From contig NZ_SJXM01000021.1 of the NCBI RefSeq assembly GCF_004336805.1, positions 1-37,176 of the forward strand: DNA of 37,176 nucleotides. The letters are read 5' to 3'. Of the stretch, positions 8,227 to 15,821 are shown piece after piece. The notes beneath the pieces are model-generated. The model did not search any database. It saw only the letters and a list, made by a program, of their open reading frames with translations, and was not told the DNA's origin. Every line of letters begins with the position of its first letter. The stretch's first letter is position 1. The translations under genes were made by a program, and so were the position numbers. The DNA is from Aeromicrobium sp. IC_218 (GTDB lineage: Bacteria; Actinomycetota; Actinomycetes; Propionibacteriales; Nocardioidaceae).

Positions 8227-8250
8227 GCCACAGTCACACCACACCGCCGC
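8218..8250 (+). promoter_or_regulatory. Phased CACAG array upstream of the GT39 gene (putative response-regulator operator)
   Basis: Three 11-bp units: CACAGGTAGGC (8218), CACAGTCACAC (8229) and the degenerate CACACCGCCGC (8240). The first starts exactly 60 bp before the ATG at 8278. GACGGT (8266-8271), a nAnnnT hexamer, lies 6 nt before the ATG. The gap from array end to hexamer is 15 nt, identical to the response regulator promoter. The array overlaps the last codons of the kinase gene. Confidence 0.6.
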
Positions 8251-8277
8251 GCCAGCGCCGCTGACGACGGTGGTGAC

Positions 8278-10392
8278 ATGCAGCAGAGCATCCTCGACCC
8301 CCGCCCCTCGGAGCCCGACGCTCCCCCACGTCCGCCGGCCGCGCCGACGGCCCGCGACCGCGCCGTCGCGCACGCCCGCCGCCTCTGGCGCGGACGCCCG
8401 CAGGACCCGGTGTGGGCCCGCCCGGCCCTGCTGGGGCTGCTGACGGCCACGCTGCTCCTGTACGTCTGGGGCCTGGGCGCGTCCGGCTGGGCGAACTCCT
8501 TCTACTCCGCGGCCGTCCAGGCCGGGTCGGACTCGTGGAAGGCGTTCTTCTTCGGCGCCTCGGACGCCGCCGGCTCGATCACCGTCGACAAGCCGCCGCT
8601 GGCGCTGTGGCCGATGGCGCTGTCGGTACGGATCCTCGGCCTGTCGTCGTGGAGCATCCTGCTCCCGCAGGCGCTCATGGGGGTCGCCACCGTCGCCCTG
8701 CTGCACGCCACCGTGCGGCGCGCGACCGGCAGCCCGGCCGCGGGCCTGCTCGCCGGCGTCGTCATGGCCACCACCCCGGTCGCCGTGCTGATGTTCCGGT
8801 TCAACAACCCGGACGCCCTGCTGGTGCTGCTCATGACCGGTGCCGTCTACGCCACGCTGCGCGCCCTCGAGCGTCCCGAGCGGGCCGTCCGCTGGCTCGT
8901 GCTGGGCGGCGCGCTCGTGGGGCTGGCCTTCCTCACCAAGACCCTGCAGGCGTTCCTGGTGCTGCCCGCCCTCGCGCTCACCTACGCGCTCTGCGCCGCG
9001 GTGCCGCTCGGACGCCGGCTGGTGCACCTGCTCGCGGCGTTCGGCGCGATGCTCGTCGCCGGGGGCTGGTGGGTCGCCGTCGTCGAGCTGTGGCCGGCGT
9101 CCAGCCGTCCGTGGGTCGGCGGCTCGCAGACGAACTCGTTCCTCGAGCTCACCTTCGGCTACAACGGCTTCGGCCGCCTGACCGGCGAGGAGACCGGCTC
9201 GGTCGGCGGCGGAGGCGGCGGAGGCTGGGGCGAGACCGGCCTGCTGCGGATGTTCGGCAGCGAGGTGGCCGGCCAGGTCGCGTGGCTGCTGCCGGCCGCC
9301 GGGATCCTGCTGGTCGCCGCGCTGTGGCTGACCCTGCGCCGGAGCGGGCTGCGCGCCGGGCGGACCAGCCCGGTCACCGCCTCGCTCGTGGTGTGGGGGC
9401 TGTGGCTCGTCGTCACGGCCCTGACCTTCAGCCTCATGGCCGGCATCTTCCACGCCTACTACACGGTCGCGCTCTCCCCGGCCGTCGCCGCGCTCGTGGG
9501 CACCGGCGCCTGGGTCCTGTGGACGCACCGCGCGTCCCTCGGCACCACGTTCGCCGCCACCGTCACCGTCGCGTTCTCCAGCGCGTACGCGTTCACGCTG
9601 CTCGGCCGCACGCCCGACTTCGCGCCGTGGCTGCGCTGGGTCGTGGTGGTGGTCGGCCTCGTGGCGGCCGCGCTCCTGCTGCTGCACCGTCTGCTCCCCG
9701 CGCGTGCGGCGGCGGCGGTCGCGGTCGCCGCGGTGATCGCGGTGCTGGCCGGCCCCTCGGCGTACGCCCTGGAGACCGCGGCCACGCCGCACTCGGGCTC
9801 GATCCCCTCGGCCGGACCGTCCGGCGGCACCGGCGGCGGGTTCGGCGGACGCGGCGGCGGGCCGGGCGGGATGCCCGGTGGGATGCCCGGCGGCGCGAAC
9901 GGCACCATGCCGGGCGGGACGCCCCCGGGCGGCACCGCCGGCACGCAGCCGGGCACGGGCAACGGCACCCAGCCTGGCGCCGGCACGGGCACCAGCCCGG
10001 GCGGCGGCACCGGTCGCACCGGCGGCCTGCTCAACGGCAGCGAGCCGACCGACGCGCTGACCGAGCTGCTGGCCCAGGACGCCGACAGCTACACCTGGGT
10101 GGCCGCGGCCATCGGGTCGAACAGCGCCGCGGGCTACCAGCTCGCGACGCAGGAGCCGGTCATGCCGATCGGCGGCTTCAACGGCACCGACCCGAGCCCG
10201 ACCCTGGCCGAGTTCCAGCAGCTCGTCGCGGACGGCGAGATCCACTGGTTCATCGGCGGCGGCGGTGGCGGTGGCATGCGCGCCGGCGGCAGCGGCACCA
10301 GCGAGCAGATCTCGAGCTGGGTCGAGGAGACGTTCGACGCCCGGACCGTCGACGGCGTGACGCTGTACGACCTCTCGGAGGGCGTCCAGTGA
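8278..10392 (+). CDS. GT39-type membrane glycosyltransferase (ArnT/YkcB-like), 704 aa
   Basis: GT-C fold enzyme expected to move a sugar from a polyprenyl-phosphate donor to an acceptor outside the membrane. A cytoplasmic Pro-rich N-terminus (1-45) precedes about a dozen membrane helices (about 46-500). The first outer loop carries ASDAAGSITVDKPPLALW, typical of the family's catalytic loop and its DKPP motif. A run of eight glycines sits near 306-313. After the last helix comes a 70-residue Gly/Pro/Thr linker (about 510-585) with GGRGGGPGG and repeated MPGG. A small C-terminal domain (about 590-704) follows, including TYTW-like and WFIGGGGGGG stretches, as in YkcB-like mannosyltransferases. 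It overlaps the GT2-GtrA gene by 4 bp (GTGA). The acceptor and the sugar are unknown. Confidence 0.9.
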   Translation: MQQSILDPRPSEPDAPPRPPAAPTARDRAVAHARRLWRGRPQDPVWARPALLGLLTATLLLYVWGLGASGWANSFYSAAVQAGSDSWKAFFFGASDAAGSITVDKPPLALWPMALSVRILGLSSWSILLPQALMGVATVALLHATVRRATGSPAAGLLAGVVMATTPVAVLMFRFNNPDALLVLLMTGAVYATLRALERPERAVRWLVLGGALVGLAFLTKTLQAFLVLPALALTYALCAAVPLGRRLVHLLAAFGAMLVAGGWWVAVVELWPASSRPWVGGSQTNSFLELTFGYNGFGRLTGEETGSVGGGGGGGWGETGLLRMFGSEVAGQVAWLLPAAGILLVAALWLTLRRSGLRAGRTSPVTASLVVWGLWLVVTALTFSLMAGIFHAYYTVALSPAVAALVGTGAWVLWTHRASLGTTFAATVTVAFSSAYAFTLLGRTPDFAPWLRWVVVVVGLVAAALLLLHRLLPARAAAAVAVAAVIAVLAGPSAYALETAATPHSGSIPSAGPSGGTGGGFGGRGGGPGGMPGGMPGGANGTMPGGTPPGGTAGTQPGTGNGTQPGAGTGTSPGGGTGRTGGLLNGSEPTDALTELLAQDADSYTWVAAAIGSNSAAGYQLATQEPVMPIGGFNGTDPSPTLAEFQQLVADGEIHWFIGGGGGGGMRAGGSGTSEQISSWVEETFDARTVDGVTLYDLSEGVQ

Positions 10393-11669
10393 CCGCCGGA
10401 CAGACCGCCGAGCGCACGCTCGTCGAGCCCGGCCTCGCCCGGCCCGTCCTGGACGTCGTCATCCCGGTGTTCAACGAGCAGGACGCGCTGGTGGGGGCGG
10501 TCGAGACCGTCCGCGCCCACCTGGCCACGCTGCCGTACGCCGCTCGCGTGACGATCGCCGACAACGCGAGCACCGACGCCACCGAGCTGCTCGGCCACCA
10601 GCTGGCCCAGGCGCACGACGACGTCCGCATGGTGCGGCTCGCGCAGAAGGGTCGCGGCCGCGCGCTCAAGCAGGTGTGGTCGCGCTCGGACGCCGAGGTG
10701 CTCGTCTACATGGACGTGGACCTGTCGACGGACCTCAACGCGCTGCTGCCCCTGGTGGCACCGCTCATCAGCGGCCACTCGGACGTGGCGATCGGGTCCC
10801 GGCTGAGCCCGGCGTCCCGCACGGTGCGCGGACCGCGCCGCGAGGTGATCTCGCGCTGCTACAACGTGCTGCTGCGCGGCACCTTGCGCGCCCGGTTCCG
10901 CGACGCGCAGTGCGGGTTCAAGGCCATCCGGCGCGACGTCGCCGCCGAGCTGCTGCCGCTGGTCGAGGACGACGAGTGGTTCTTCGACACCGAGCTGCTC
11001 GTGCTCGCCGAGCGGGCCGGGCTGCGCATCCACGAGGTGCCGGTCGACTGGGTCGACGACCCGGACAGCTCGGTCGACGTCGTCCGCACCGCGCTGCAGG
11101 ACCTGCGCGGCATGGCCCGGCTCGGTGGGGCGCTGGTGCGCGGACGCCTGCCGCTCGCCGAGGTGCAGGCGCGACTCGGCCGGGTCTACCGCGAGGGCGG
11201 TGAGGGACGGCTGCGGGCCCAGGTCGCGGTCTTCGCCGCGATCGGCGTCGCGTCCACGCTGGCGTACGCGCTGCTGTACGTCCTGCTGCGGCACGCGGTG
11301 CCGGCGCAGGCCGCGAACGCGCTCGCGCTGGTGCTCACGGCGGTCGCCAACACGGCCGCGAACCGCCGGCTGACGTTCGGCGTCCGCGGGCGGGGCCGGG
11401 CGGTGACGCACCAGGCGCAGGGCCTGCTCGTCCTGGGCTGCGGGCTCGTCCTCACGAGCGCGTCGCTGTGGCTGCTGCACCGCGTCTCGGGGAGCGACCA
11501 TCCGCTCGCCGAGGTCGTGGTGCTGACGTTGGCGAACCTGTGCGTGACGGTGCTGCGCTTCGTGGCGATGCGCACGTGGATCTTCCGCCGGGGTCGGACC
11601 GGGGTCGTCGACGGCCGCGTGGACGAGGACCGGGGCATGCAGCATGATCGAGCGCATGAAGCTGACTGA
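10389..11669 (+). CDS. Bifunctional GT2 glycosyltransferase/GtrA flippase fusion, 426 aa
   Basis: The N-terminal GT2 domain (about 20-250) resembles polyprenyl-phosphate sugar synthases: DVVIPVFNE (22-30), DNASTDAT, the DxD-type MDVDLSTD, QCGFKAIRRD and WFFDTELL. A GtrA domain with four predicted helices (about 278-410) follows, with FAAIGVASTLAYALLY and NRRLTFGVRG. In known three-component glycosylation systems a GT2 makes the lipid-linked sugar, GtrA helps it cross the membrane and a GT-C enzyme uses it outside. Here the first two parts are fused and the GT-C partner is the gene just upstream. The GTG at 10389 overlaps the stop of GT39 by 4 bp, so translation is coupled. The stop lies inside the next gene's start region. 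Confidence 0.92.
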   Translation: MTAGQTAERTLVEPGLARPVLDVVIPVFNEQDALVGAVETVRAHLATLPYAARVTIADNASTDATELLGHQLAQAHDDVRMVRLAQKGRGRALKQVWSRSDAEVLVYMDVDLSTDLNALLPLVAPLISGHSDVAIGSRLSPASRTVRGPRREVISRCYNVLLRGTLRARFRDAQCGFKAIRRDVAAELLPLVEDDEWFFDTELLVLAERAGLRIHEVPVDWVDDPDSSVDVVRTALQDLRGMARLGGALVRGRLPLAEVQARLGRVYREGGEGRLRAQVAVFAAIGVASTLAYALLYVLLRHAVPAQAANALALVLTAVANTAANRRLTFGVRGRGRAVTHQAQGLLVLGCGLVLTSASLWLLHRVSGSDHPLAEVVVLTLANLCVTVLRFVAMRTWIFRRGRTGVVDGRVDEDRGMQHDRAHEAD

Positions 11670-12141
11670 GTCGTTCGCGTACGAGGGCGCCACGCCCGAC
11701 CAGGTCTACGCCCTGATCACCGACCCCGCGTTCCGCACCGAGTCCGCCGAGGCCGACGGCGCCACCGAGCACGACGTCACCGTCACCCCGCGCGGCGAGG
11801 GCCACGAGGTCTCGATCGTCCGCACGATGCCGGCCGAGCTGCCCGACTTCGTCAAGAAGATCACCGGGAGCACGGTGACCGTCCACCAGACCGAGGTCTG
11901 GGGCGGCCCGGCGGCCGACGGCACCCGCACGGCGGACGTGAAGGTCGAGATCAAGGGCCAGCCGGCCACGATGAAGGGCGTCGCGACGCTGCTGCCGAAC
12001 GGCACCGGCACCGCGTTCGAGGTGGACGGCGACGTCAAGGTCGCGATCCCGTTCATCGGCAAGAAGATCGAGCCCGAGGTGCACAAGGCCGTCGTCGCCT
12101 CGCTGCGCCACGAGGTGCAGCTGGGGCTCACCAAGCTCTAG
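11644..12141 (+). CDS. DUF2505 family protein (SRPBCC-like fold), about 165 aa
   Basis: The sequence fits the DUF2505 family, small actinobacterial proteins related to START/SRPBCC lipid- or ligand-binding folds: FAYEGATPDQVYALITDPAFR near the N-terminus, a central beta-rich region, and a C-terminal helix VHKAVVASLRHEVQLG. It is cytoplasmic with no signal peptide. Two starts are possible. ATG 11644 has GGGG about 8 nt upstream; ATG 11656 gives MKLTES, closer to a typical family start, but with poor Shine-Dalgarno spacing. Both overlap the 3' end of the GT2-GtrA gene (stop at 11669), suggesting co-transcription with it. The ligand is unknown. Confidence 0.82.
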   Translation: MIERMKLTESFAYEGATPDQVYALITDPAFRTESAEADGATEHDVTVTPRGEGHEVSIVRTMPAELPDFVKKITGSTVTVHQTEVWGGPAADGTRTADVKVEIKGQPATMKGVATLLPNGTGTAFEVDGDVKVAIPFIGKKIEPEVHKAVVASLRHEVQLGLTKL

Positions 12142-12144
12142 CGG

Positions 12145-12178
12145 CTCACCCCGGCTCGGCGGGCTAGGACCGGGTGAG
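12145..12178. terminator. Weak inverted repeat between convergent genes
   Basis: CTCACCCCGG (12145-12154) can pair with CCGGGTGAG (12170-12178) with one bulged base. It spans the convergent stops of the DUF2505 gene and the small acidic protein gene. There is no T-tract. It may serve both directions, but support is thin. Confidence 0.25.
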
Positions 12179-12463
12179 GGCCTCGAGGACGGCACCGAGC
12201 TCCTGGCGCGCGTACCAGGCCAGGTCGCCGGTGCCGTCGGCGTCGACGTGGATGGAGTCGACGTCGTCCAGCGCGATCGGGGCGTCCTCGTCGTCGAGCT
12301 CGGCGACGACCGCGGCGTCGCCCGCCTCGGCCGCGGCCTCGAGGGCGGCGGCCTCGTCCTCCTCGTCGTCGGTGGCGGCCACGAACCGCTCGCCGGCCAG
12401 CGCCGTGCCCTGCGTGTGCAGCGCCTCGAGCTCGTCACGGGTCACGCCTGCGTAGATCCTCAT
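12164..12463 (-). CDS. Small acidic conserved protein, 99 aa (possibly DUF6912-like)
   Basis: It begins MRIYAGVTRDELEALH and is followed by ERFVAATDDEEDEAAALEAAAEAG, a pattern I associate with small actinobacterial proteins grouped as DUF6912; the assignment is tentative. It is strongly acidic, soluble and rich in Ala, Glu and Asp, with no catalytic motif. GAGG lies 5 nt before the ATG at 12463, and the start is only 7 bp after the stop of the acyltransferase gene, so the two are very likely one operon. Function is unknown. Confidence 0.65.
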   Translation of the reverse strand: MRIYAGVTRDELEALHTQGTALAGERFVAATDDEEDEAAALEAAAEAGDAAVVAELDDEDAPIALDDVDSIHVDADGTGDLAWYARQELGAVLEALTRS

Positions 12464-12470
12464 CGGGTCC

Positions 12471-13865
12471 TCATCGTCGGGGCCGCTGACGTCCGCGCGG
12501 AGCCCTGCTCCGGCTGCCGACGCCCTCGACCAGCTCCACCAGCGCCTCGTCGACGCACTGGGCCAGGACGTCCAGGTCGCGCATCGCGTCGCGGTCGCCC
12601 ACCAGACCGTAGAACACCCGCCCGGCGTACGACGTGACGCCGATGGCCAGCGCGCGGCTGCCGGTCAGCGGCAGGGCCGGGTAGACCTCGCTGAGCCGCT
12701 GCCCGGCCATGTAGACCGGGTCCTGCGGACCGGGGACGTTGGTGACCAGCAGCTGGTAGCCGCGGCCGGACTCCGCCTCACCGACCCGGGCGCCGACCGC
12801 GTGGAACGTGGACGTCGCGAACCCCGGCAGGCCGGCGAGCCGGTTGGCCGCGACCGCGGAGCCGGTCTCGCGGTGGCCCTTGAGCGCGTACGAGACCTGG
12901 TGCAACCGGACGACCGGGTTGGCCTCCCCCACCGGCAGCGACAGAAGGTGGCCGCGCACCTTGGTGCCGAACGTCGTGGGCAGGCCGTCCTCGGCGTCGA
13001 CCGACATCGGCACGAGCGCGCGGACGCGGGTGCCCGAGCTGAGCGCCTCGCCACGGGTGAGCATCCAGCCGCGCAGCCCGCCGGCGATCGCGGCCAGCAC
13101 GACGTCGTTGACCGTGCCGCCGTGCGCGTCGCGGACCAGGCGGTGGTCGTCGAGCGCGGCCGAGACGGTGGCGAAGCGGCGGCTCTGGCCGAGCGAGGCG
13201 GTCAGCGCGTGCCCGACCGGCGGCTGCTTGGGCACGACCGCGGGCGTGCGACCGAGCACCTTGCGCAGCTGGAACTCCGCGACGCCGAGGCCCTCGGCCG
13301 GGTGGGTGACGTTGCGCCGCACGGTGCGGGCGAGCAGCTGGGCGGACGTCGGCGCGGGGTGGGGCGACCACGTGTCGTCGGGGAGGTCGCGCTCGTGCGG
13401 CGTCTCCTCGAGCAGCACCTGGGCGAGGTCGATCGTCTCCGACCCGTCGACGAGCGCCTGGTGCGCCTTGAACAGCAGCGCGACGCGTCCGTCGGTCATG
13501 CCCTCGACGAGGTACAGCTCCCAGAGCGGACGCGCGGGGTCGAGCCGGCGGGCGACCAGGCGGCCCACCAGGTCGAGCAGCGCCTCGGGCCCGCCGGGGC
13601 TGGGCAGGGCCGATCGGCGCACGTGCAGGCTGAGGTCGAAGTGCTGGTCGTCGACCCAGACCGGCGTGCCGAGCAGCGGGACCGGACGGGCGACCTGGCG
13701 GTAGCGCGGCACGAGGTCGATGCGCTCGGAGATCAGCCGGACCAGCCGCTCGTGGTCGAGCGGGACGTCGCCCTGCTCGAGCACGGCGAGCGAGGCGACC
13801 TGGCGCGGCTGGGTGGCGGTGTCACGCGCCAGCAGGGACGCGTCCAGCGGGGTCATGCGGCGCAC
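12471..13865 (-). CDS. WS/DGAT-like acyltransferase with altered active site, 464 aa
   Basis: The fold and motifs are those of wax ester synthase/diacylglycerol acyltransferases, which move acyl groups from acyl-CoA to alcohols or diacylglycerol at the membrane face. Visible motifs: MTPLDASLL at the N-terminus, RPLWELYLVEG (about 112-122), GTVNDVVLAAIAGGLR, and VTNVPGP near the C-terminus. The active-site HHxxxDG reads HQALVDG (135-141): the second His, the general base, is Gln. Actinobacterial paralogues with this change exist, so it may be a distinct subfamily or a non-catalytic protein. The GTG at 13865 is preferred because AAGGAGG lies 6 nt upstream; the ATG at 13856 is too far from it. 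It is probably co-transcribed with the small acidic protein. Confidence 0.85.
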   Translation of the reverse strand: MRRMTPLDASLLARDTATQPRQVASLAVLEQGDVPLDHERLVRLISERIDLVPRYRQVARPVPLLGTPVWVDDQHFDLSLHVRRSALPSPGGPEALLDLVGRLVARRLDPARPLWELYLVEGMTDGRVALLFKAHQALVDGSETIDLAQVLLEETPHERDLPDDTWSPHPAPTSAQLLARTVRRNVTHPAEGLGVAEFQLRKVLGRTPAVVPKQPPVGHALTASLGQSRRFATVSAALDDHRLVRDAHGGTVNDVVLAAIAGGLRGWMLTRGEALSSGTRVRALVPMSVDAEDGLPTTFGTKVRGHLLSLPVGEANPVVRLHQVSYALKGHRETGSAVAANRLAGLPGFATSTFHAVGARVGEAESGRGYQLLVTNVPGPQDPVYMAGQRLSEVYPALPLTGSRALAIGVTSYAGRVFYGLVGDRDAMRDLDVLAQCVDEALVELVEGVGSRSRAPRGRQRPRR

Positions 13866-13902
13866 CGGCCACCTCCTTCGGCCTCGGACGCTACCACCGC
13901 GG

Positions 13903-15048
13903 TCAGGCACCCACCGGCTGGTCGAGCAGCGTCCGGCGCACGTCGCGGGCGAGCGTCCCGAGCGCGGCGGTGAGCGGCGACCCGGACGCCCGCTCGCGCA
14001 GGGTCGCCCCGTGCATGAGCGCCGTGTCGAGGGCGGCGCGGTCGTACGGCAGGACGTGGTCGGGCACCAGGCCGGTGAGCCGCTCGAGCGTCCGGGCCAC
14101 CTCGTCCGGCGACCAGCCCAGCGACGGCCGGGCGCCGTTGACGACGAGCCGCAGCCGCGCGCCCGGCACCGTCTCGGCCAGCTCCGCGACGGCGCGGACC
14201 AGCCGGGACAGACCCACCGGGTCGGCCGCCGCGACCACGACGACCTCGTCGGCCGCCTCCAGCGAGAGCCGGGTCAGCTGGTGCCGTCGTGGCCCGCCCC
14301 GGTCGAAGCTGCCGCCGTCCTCCAGGCAGAAGCCCGCGTCGACGACGGTCACCTCCGCGAGAGCGCGGCACTGCGCGAGGACGAGCTCGAAGGCGCCCGC
14401 TCGCACGTGCGGCCACATGTCGGCTCGGGGCAGGCCGGTCAGCAGCACCAGCCGGTCGGCCACCGTCACGGCGTGACGGGCGACCGCGTCGGGCTCGCCC
14501 GCGTTGCTCGCCCGGGCGGCGGCCAGCAGGCCGCTGACCTCGTCCAGGACGCCCAGCGACTGGGCCAGGGTGCCGCCGAACGGGTCGGCGTCCACGACCG
14601 CGGTGCTCGTGCCGGCCGCCGCGAGCTCCGCGGCCAGGCCGAGCGCGACCGTGCTGCGTCCCGGCGCGCCGACCGGGCCCCACACGGCGACGATGCAGCC
14701 GTCGGCGGCGGGACGCCCGGGCGGCGGTTCGAGCAGGTCGTCGCCGAGCCGCGCCACCTCGTGCCGCGCGACGACCCGGACGACGCCGAGCGGCGCCACC
14801 CGCTCGGGCTCCGCCTCGACCGCGACCACGTGCACCCCGTCCTGCTGCAGGCGCCACACGACGTCCGCGTCGAGGCCGGGCAGGTCCTGGTCGACCAGCG
14901 CGACCGCCCCCGGACGTCCGTCGGACGCCACGAGCAGGTCGGCCACGTCGACGCAGCGGCGCAGGAGCAGCAGGGCGGGGTCGGTCTCGACCGTGCGCAG
15001 GACGTCCGGCTCCCAGGCGGCCCCGGCCGCCGCGACGAGGACGTCCAT
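13903..15048 (-). CDS. CpaE-like P-loop ATPase (MinD/ParA superfamily), 381 aa
   Basis: Residues 1-110 look like a degenerate receiver-type domain (VALVDQDLPGLD near 50-60), as in CpaE. An ATPase domain follows from about 118. The P-loop GPVGAPGRST (124-133) carries Arg where ParA/MinD proteins have the catalytic Lys, and it lacks the upstream signature Lys. VVDADPFGGTLAQSLG and VTVVDAGF fit the switch and Walker B regions. CpaE proteins position Tad pilus machinery, but no TadA, TadB or pilin gene is present here. The ATG at 15048 overlaps the stop of the CpaB-like gene by one base (TGATG), so the two are co-translated. The actual role is unknown. Confidence 0.8.
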   Translation of the reverse strand: MDVLVAAAGAAWEPDVLRTVETDPALLLLRRCVDVADLLVASDGRPGAVALVDQDLPGLDADVVWRLQQDGVHVVAVEAEPERVAPLGVVRVVARHEVARLGDDLLEPPPGRPAADGCIVAVWGPVGAPGRSTVALGLAAELAAAGTSTAVVDADPFGGTLAQSLGVLDEVSGLLAAARASNAGEPDAVARHAVTVADRLVLLTGLPRADMWPHVRAGAFELVLAQCRALAEVTVVDAGFCLEDGGSFDRGGPRRHQLTRLSLEAADEVVVVAAADPVGLSRLVRAVAELAETVPGARLRLVVNGARPSLGWSPDEVARTLERLTGLVPDHVLPYDRAALDTALMHGATLRERASGSPLTAALGTLARDVRRTLLDQPVGA

Positions 15049-15701
15049 CAGCGCACCCGGACGAGGGTCACGTGTCGCGCGGAGACCGCGGCGACGACCT
15101 GGGACTGCAGGGCGTCCGACGCCACCGCGACGACGACGGTGCGGGCGGTCTGGCCCAGGGACGGGTCGGCCCGGCCCGCCGAGACGACGCGCGCGTCGGA
15201 CAGGACGCGGTCGGCCGGCTCGGTGACGCCCTGGCCCGGCGCCGGACCGGCCCAGACGTCGACGCGGTCGCCGGCGGACAGGTCGGCGGGGTACGAACCC
15301 TCCTCGACCTTGAGCGGCAGCTCGTGCCCCTCGGACGTCGCGGCCGTGGTCAGGGCCGTCGCGTCGAGCAGGGATCCCGCCGGGACGTCGCGCGCCCACA
15401 CCCGACCCTCGAGCGCGGGCGGCTCGTCGGCGGTGAGGTAGCGCCGGGCGCTGTCGTCGTCGAGCCGCGCGCGGACCGGCTCGAGCTGGTCCGCGCTCAC
15501 CGGACCCGCCGCACGGACGTCGTCCGAGAGGGCCCAGTACGCGACGGTGTCGTCCTGGCTGGCCACGAGCCGGGCCCCGCCGACGGTCGCGCCGAGCACG
15601 AGCACGAGCGCCACGAGCAGGCGTGGGTCGCGCCAGGTCCGTCCGGGCAGCCGCCGCGCCGGTCGTACCGGCGCCTGGTCCGCGCTCTTCCTCGTCGTCA
15701 T
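15048..15701 (-). CDS. SAF-domain membrane protein, CpaB/RcpC-like, 217 aa
   Basis: A basic cytoplasmic N-terminus (MTTRKSADQ, RPARRLPGR) precedes one membrane helix at about 30-49. The outer part has an SAF-like segment (ALEGRVWARDVPAGSLLDATAL, about 107-130) and a C-terminal region including LSAGDRVDVWAG, typical of CpaB/RcpC proteins of Tad pilus assembly. No other pilus gene lies nearby. The ATG at 15701 has GGGGGG about 5 nt upstream. Its gene ends on the start of the CpaE-like gene (TGATG). It shares a 134-bp divergent promoter region with the small HTH gene. It could act with the ATPase as a minimal two-part membrane device. Confidence 0.78.
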   Translation of the reverse strand: MTTRKSADQAPVRPARRLPGRTWRDPRLLVALVLVLGATVGGARLVASQDDTVAYWALSDDVRAAGPVSADQLEPVRARLDDDSARRYLTADEPPALEGRVWARDVPAGSLLDATALTTAATSEGHELPLKVEEGSYPADLSAGDRVDVWAGPAPGQGVTEPADRVLSDARVVSAGRADPSLGQTARTVVVAVASDALQSQVVAAVSARHVTLVRVR

Positions 15702-15773
15702 CGAACCCCCCGCAGGTCGTCTGGTGAGGCCATTCGACCGTGCCGGCGGGGCACCCGTCCAGAGCATCCCGGG

Positions 15774-15782
15774 TTGTCCACA
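15774..15782 (+). promoter_or_regulatory. Perfect DnaA box (TTGTCCACA)
   Basis: TTGTCCACA is the preferred actinobacterial DnaA box. A single perfect copy lies in the divergent region between the CpaB-like and HTH genes. No cluster of boxes or AT-rich unwinding element accompanies it, so it is not an origin. It could titrate DnaA or tie these promoters to DnaA, or be a chance match. Confidence 0.35.
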
Positions 15783-15821
15783 GGCTGTTCGGCGCCCCGT
15801 CCGACCTGACACCTGGTGCGT

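Noticed and set aside
6781..10245. Open frame of over 1,100 codons on the minus strand opposite the kinase and GT39 genes
   Set aside because: It mirrors two well-supported genes, and its predicted protein is an Arg/Gly/Ala/Gln-rich shadow with no recognisable motif.
13903..15701. A Tad pilus locus
   Set aside because: Only CpaB- and CpaE-like genes are present; the essential ATPase TadA, the membrane proteins and a pilin are all missing.
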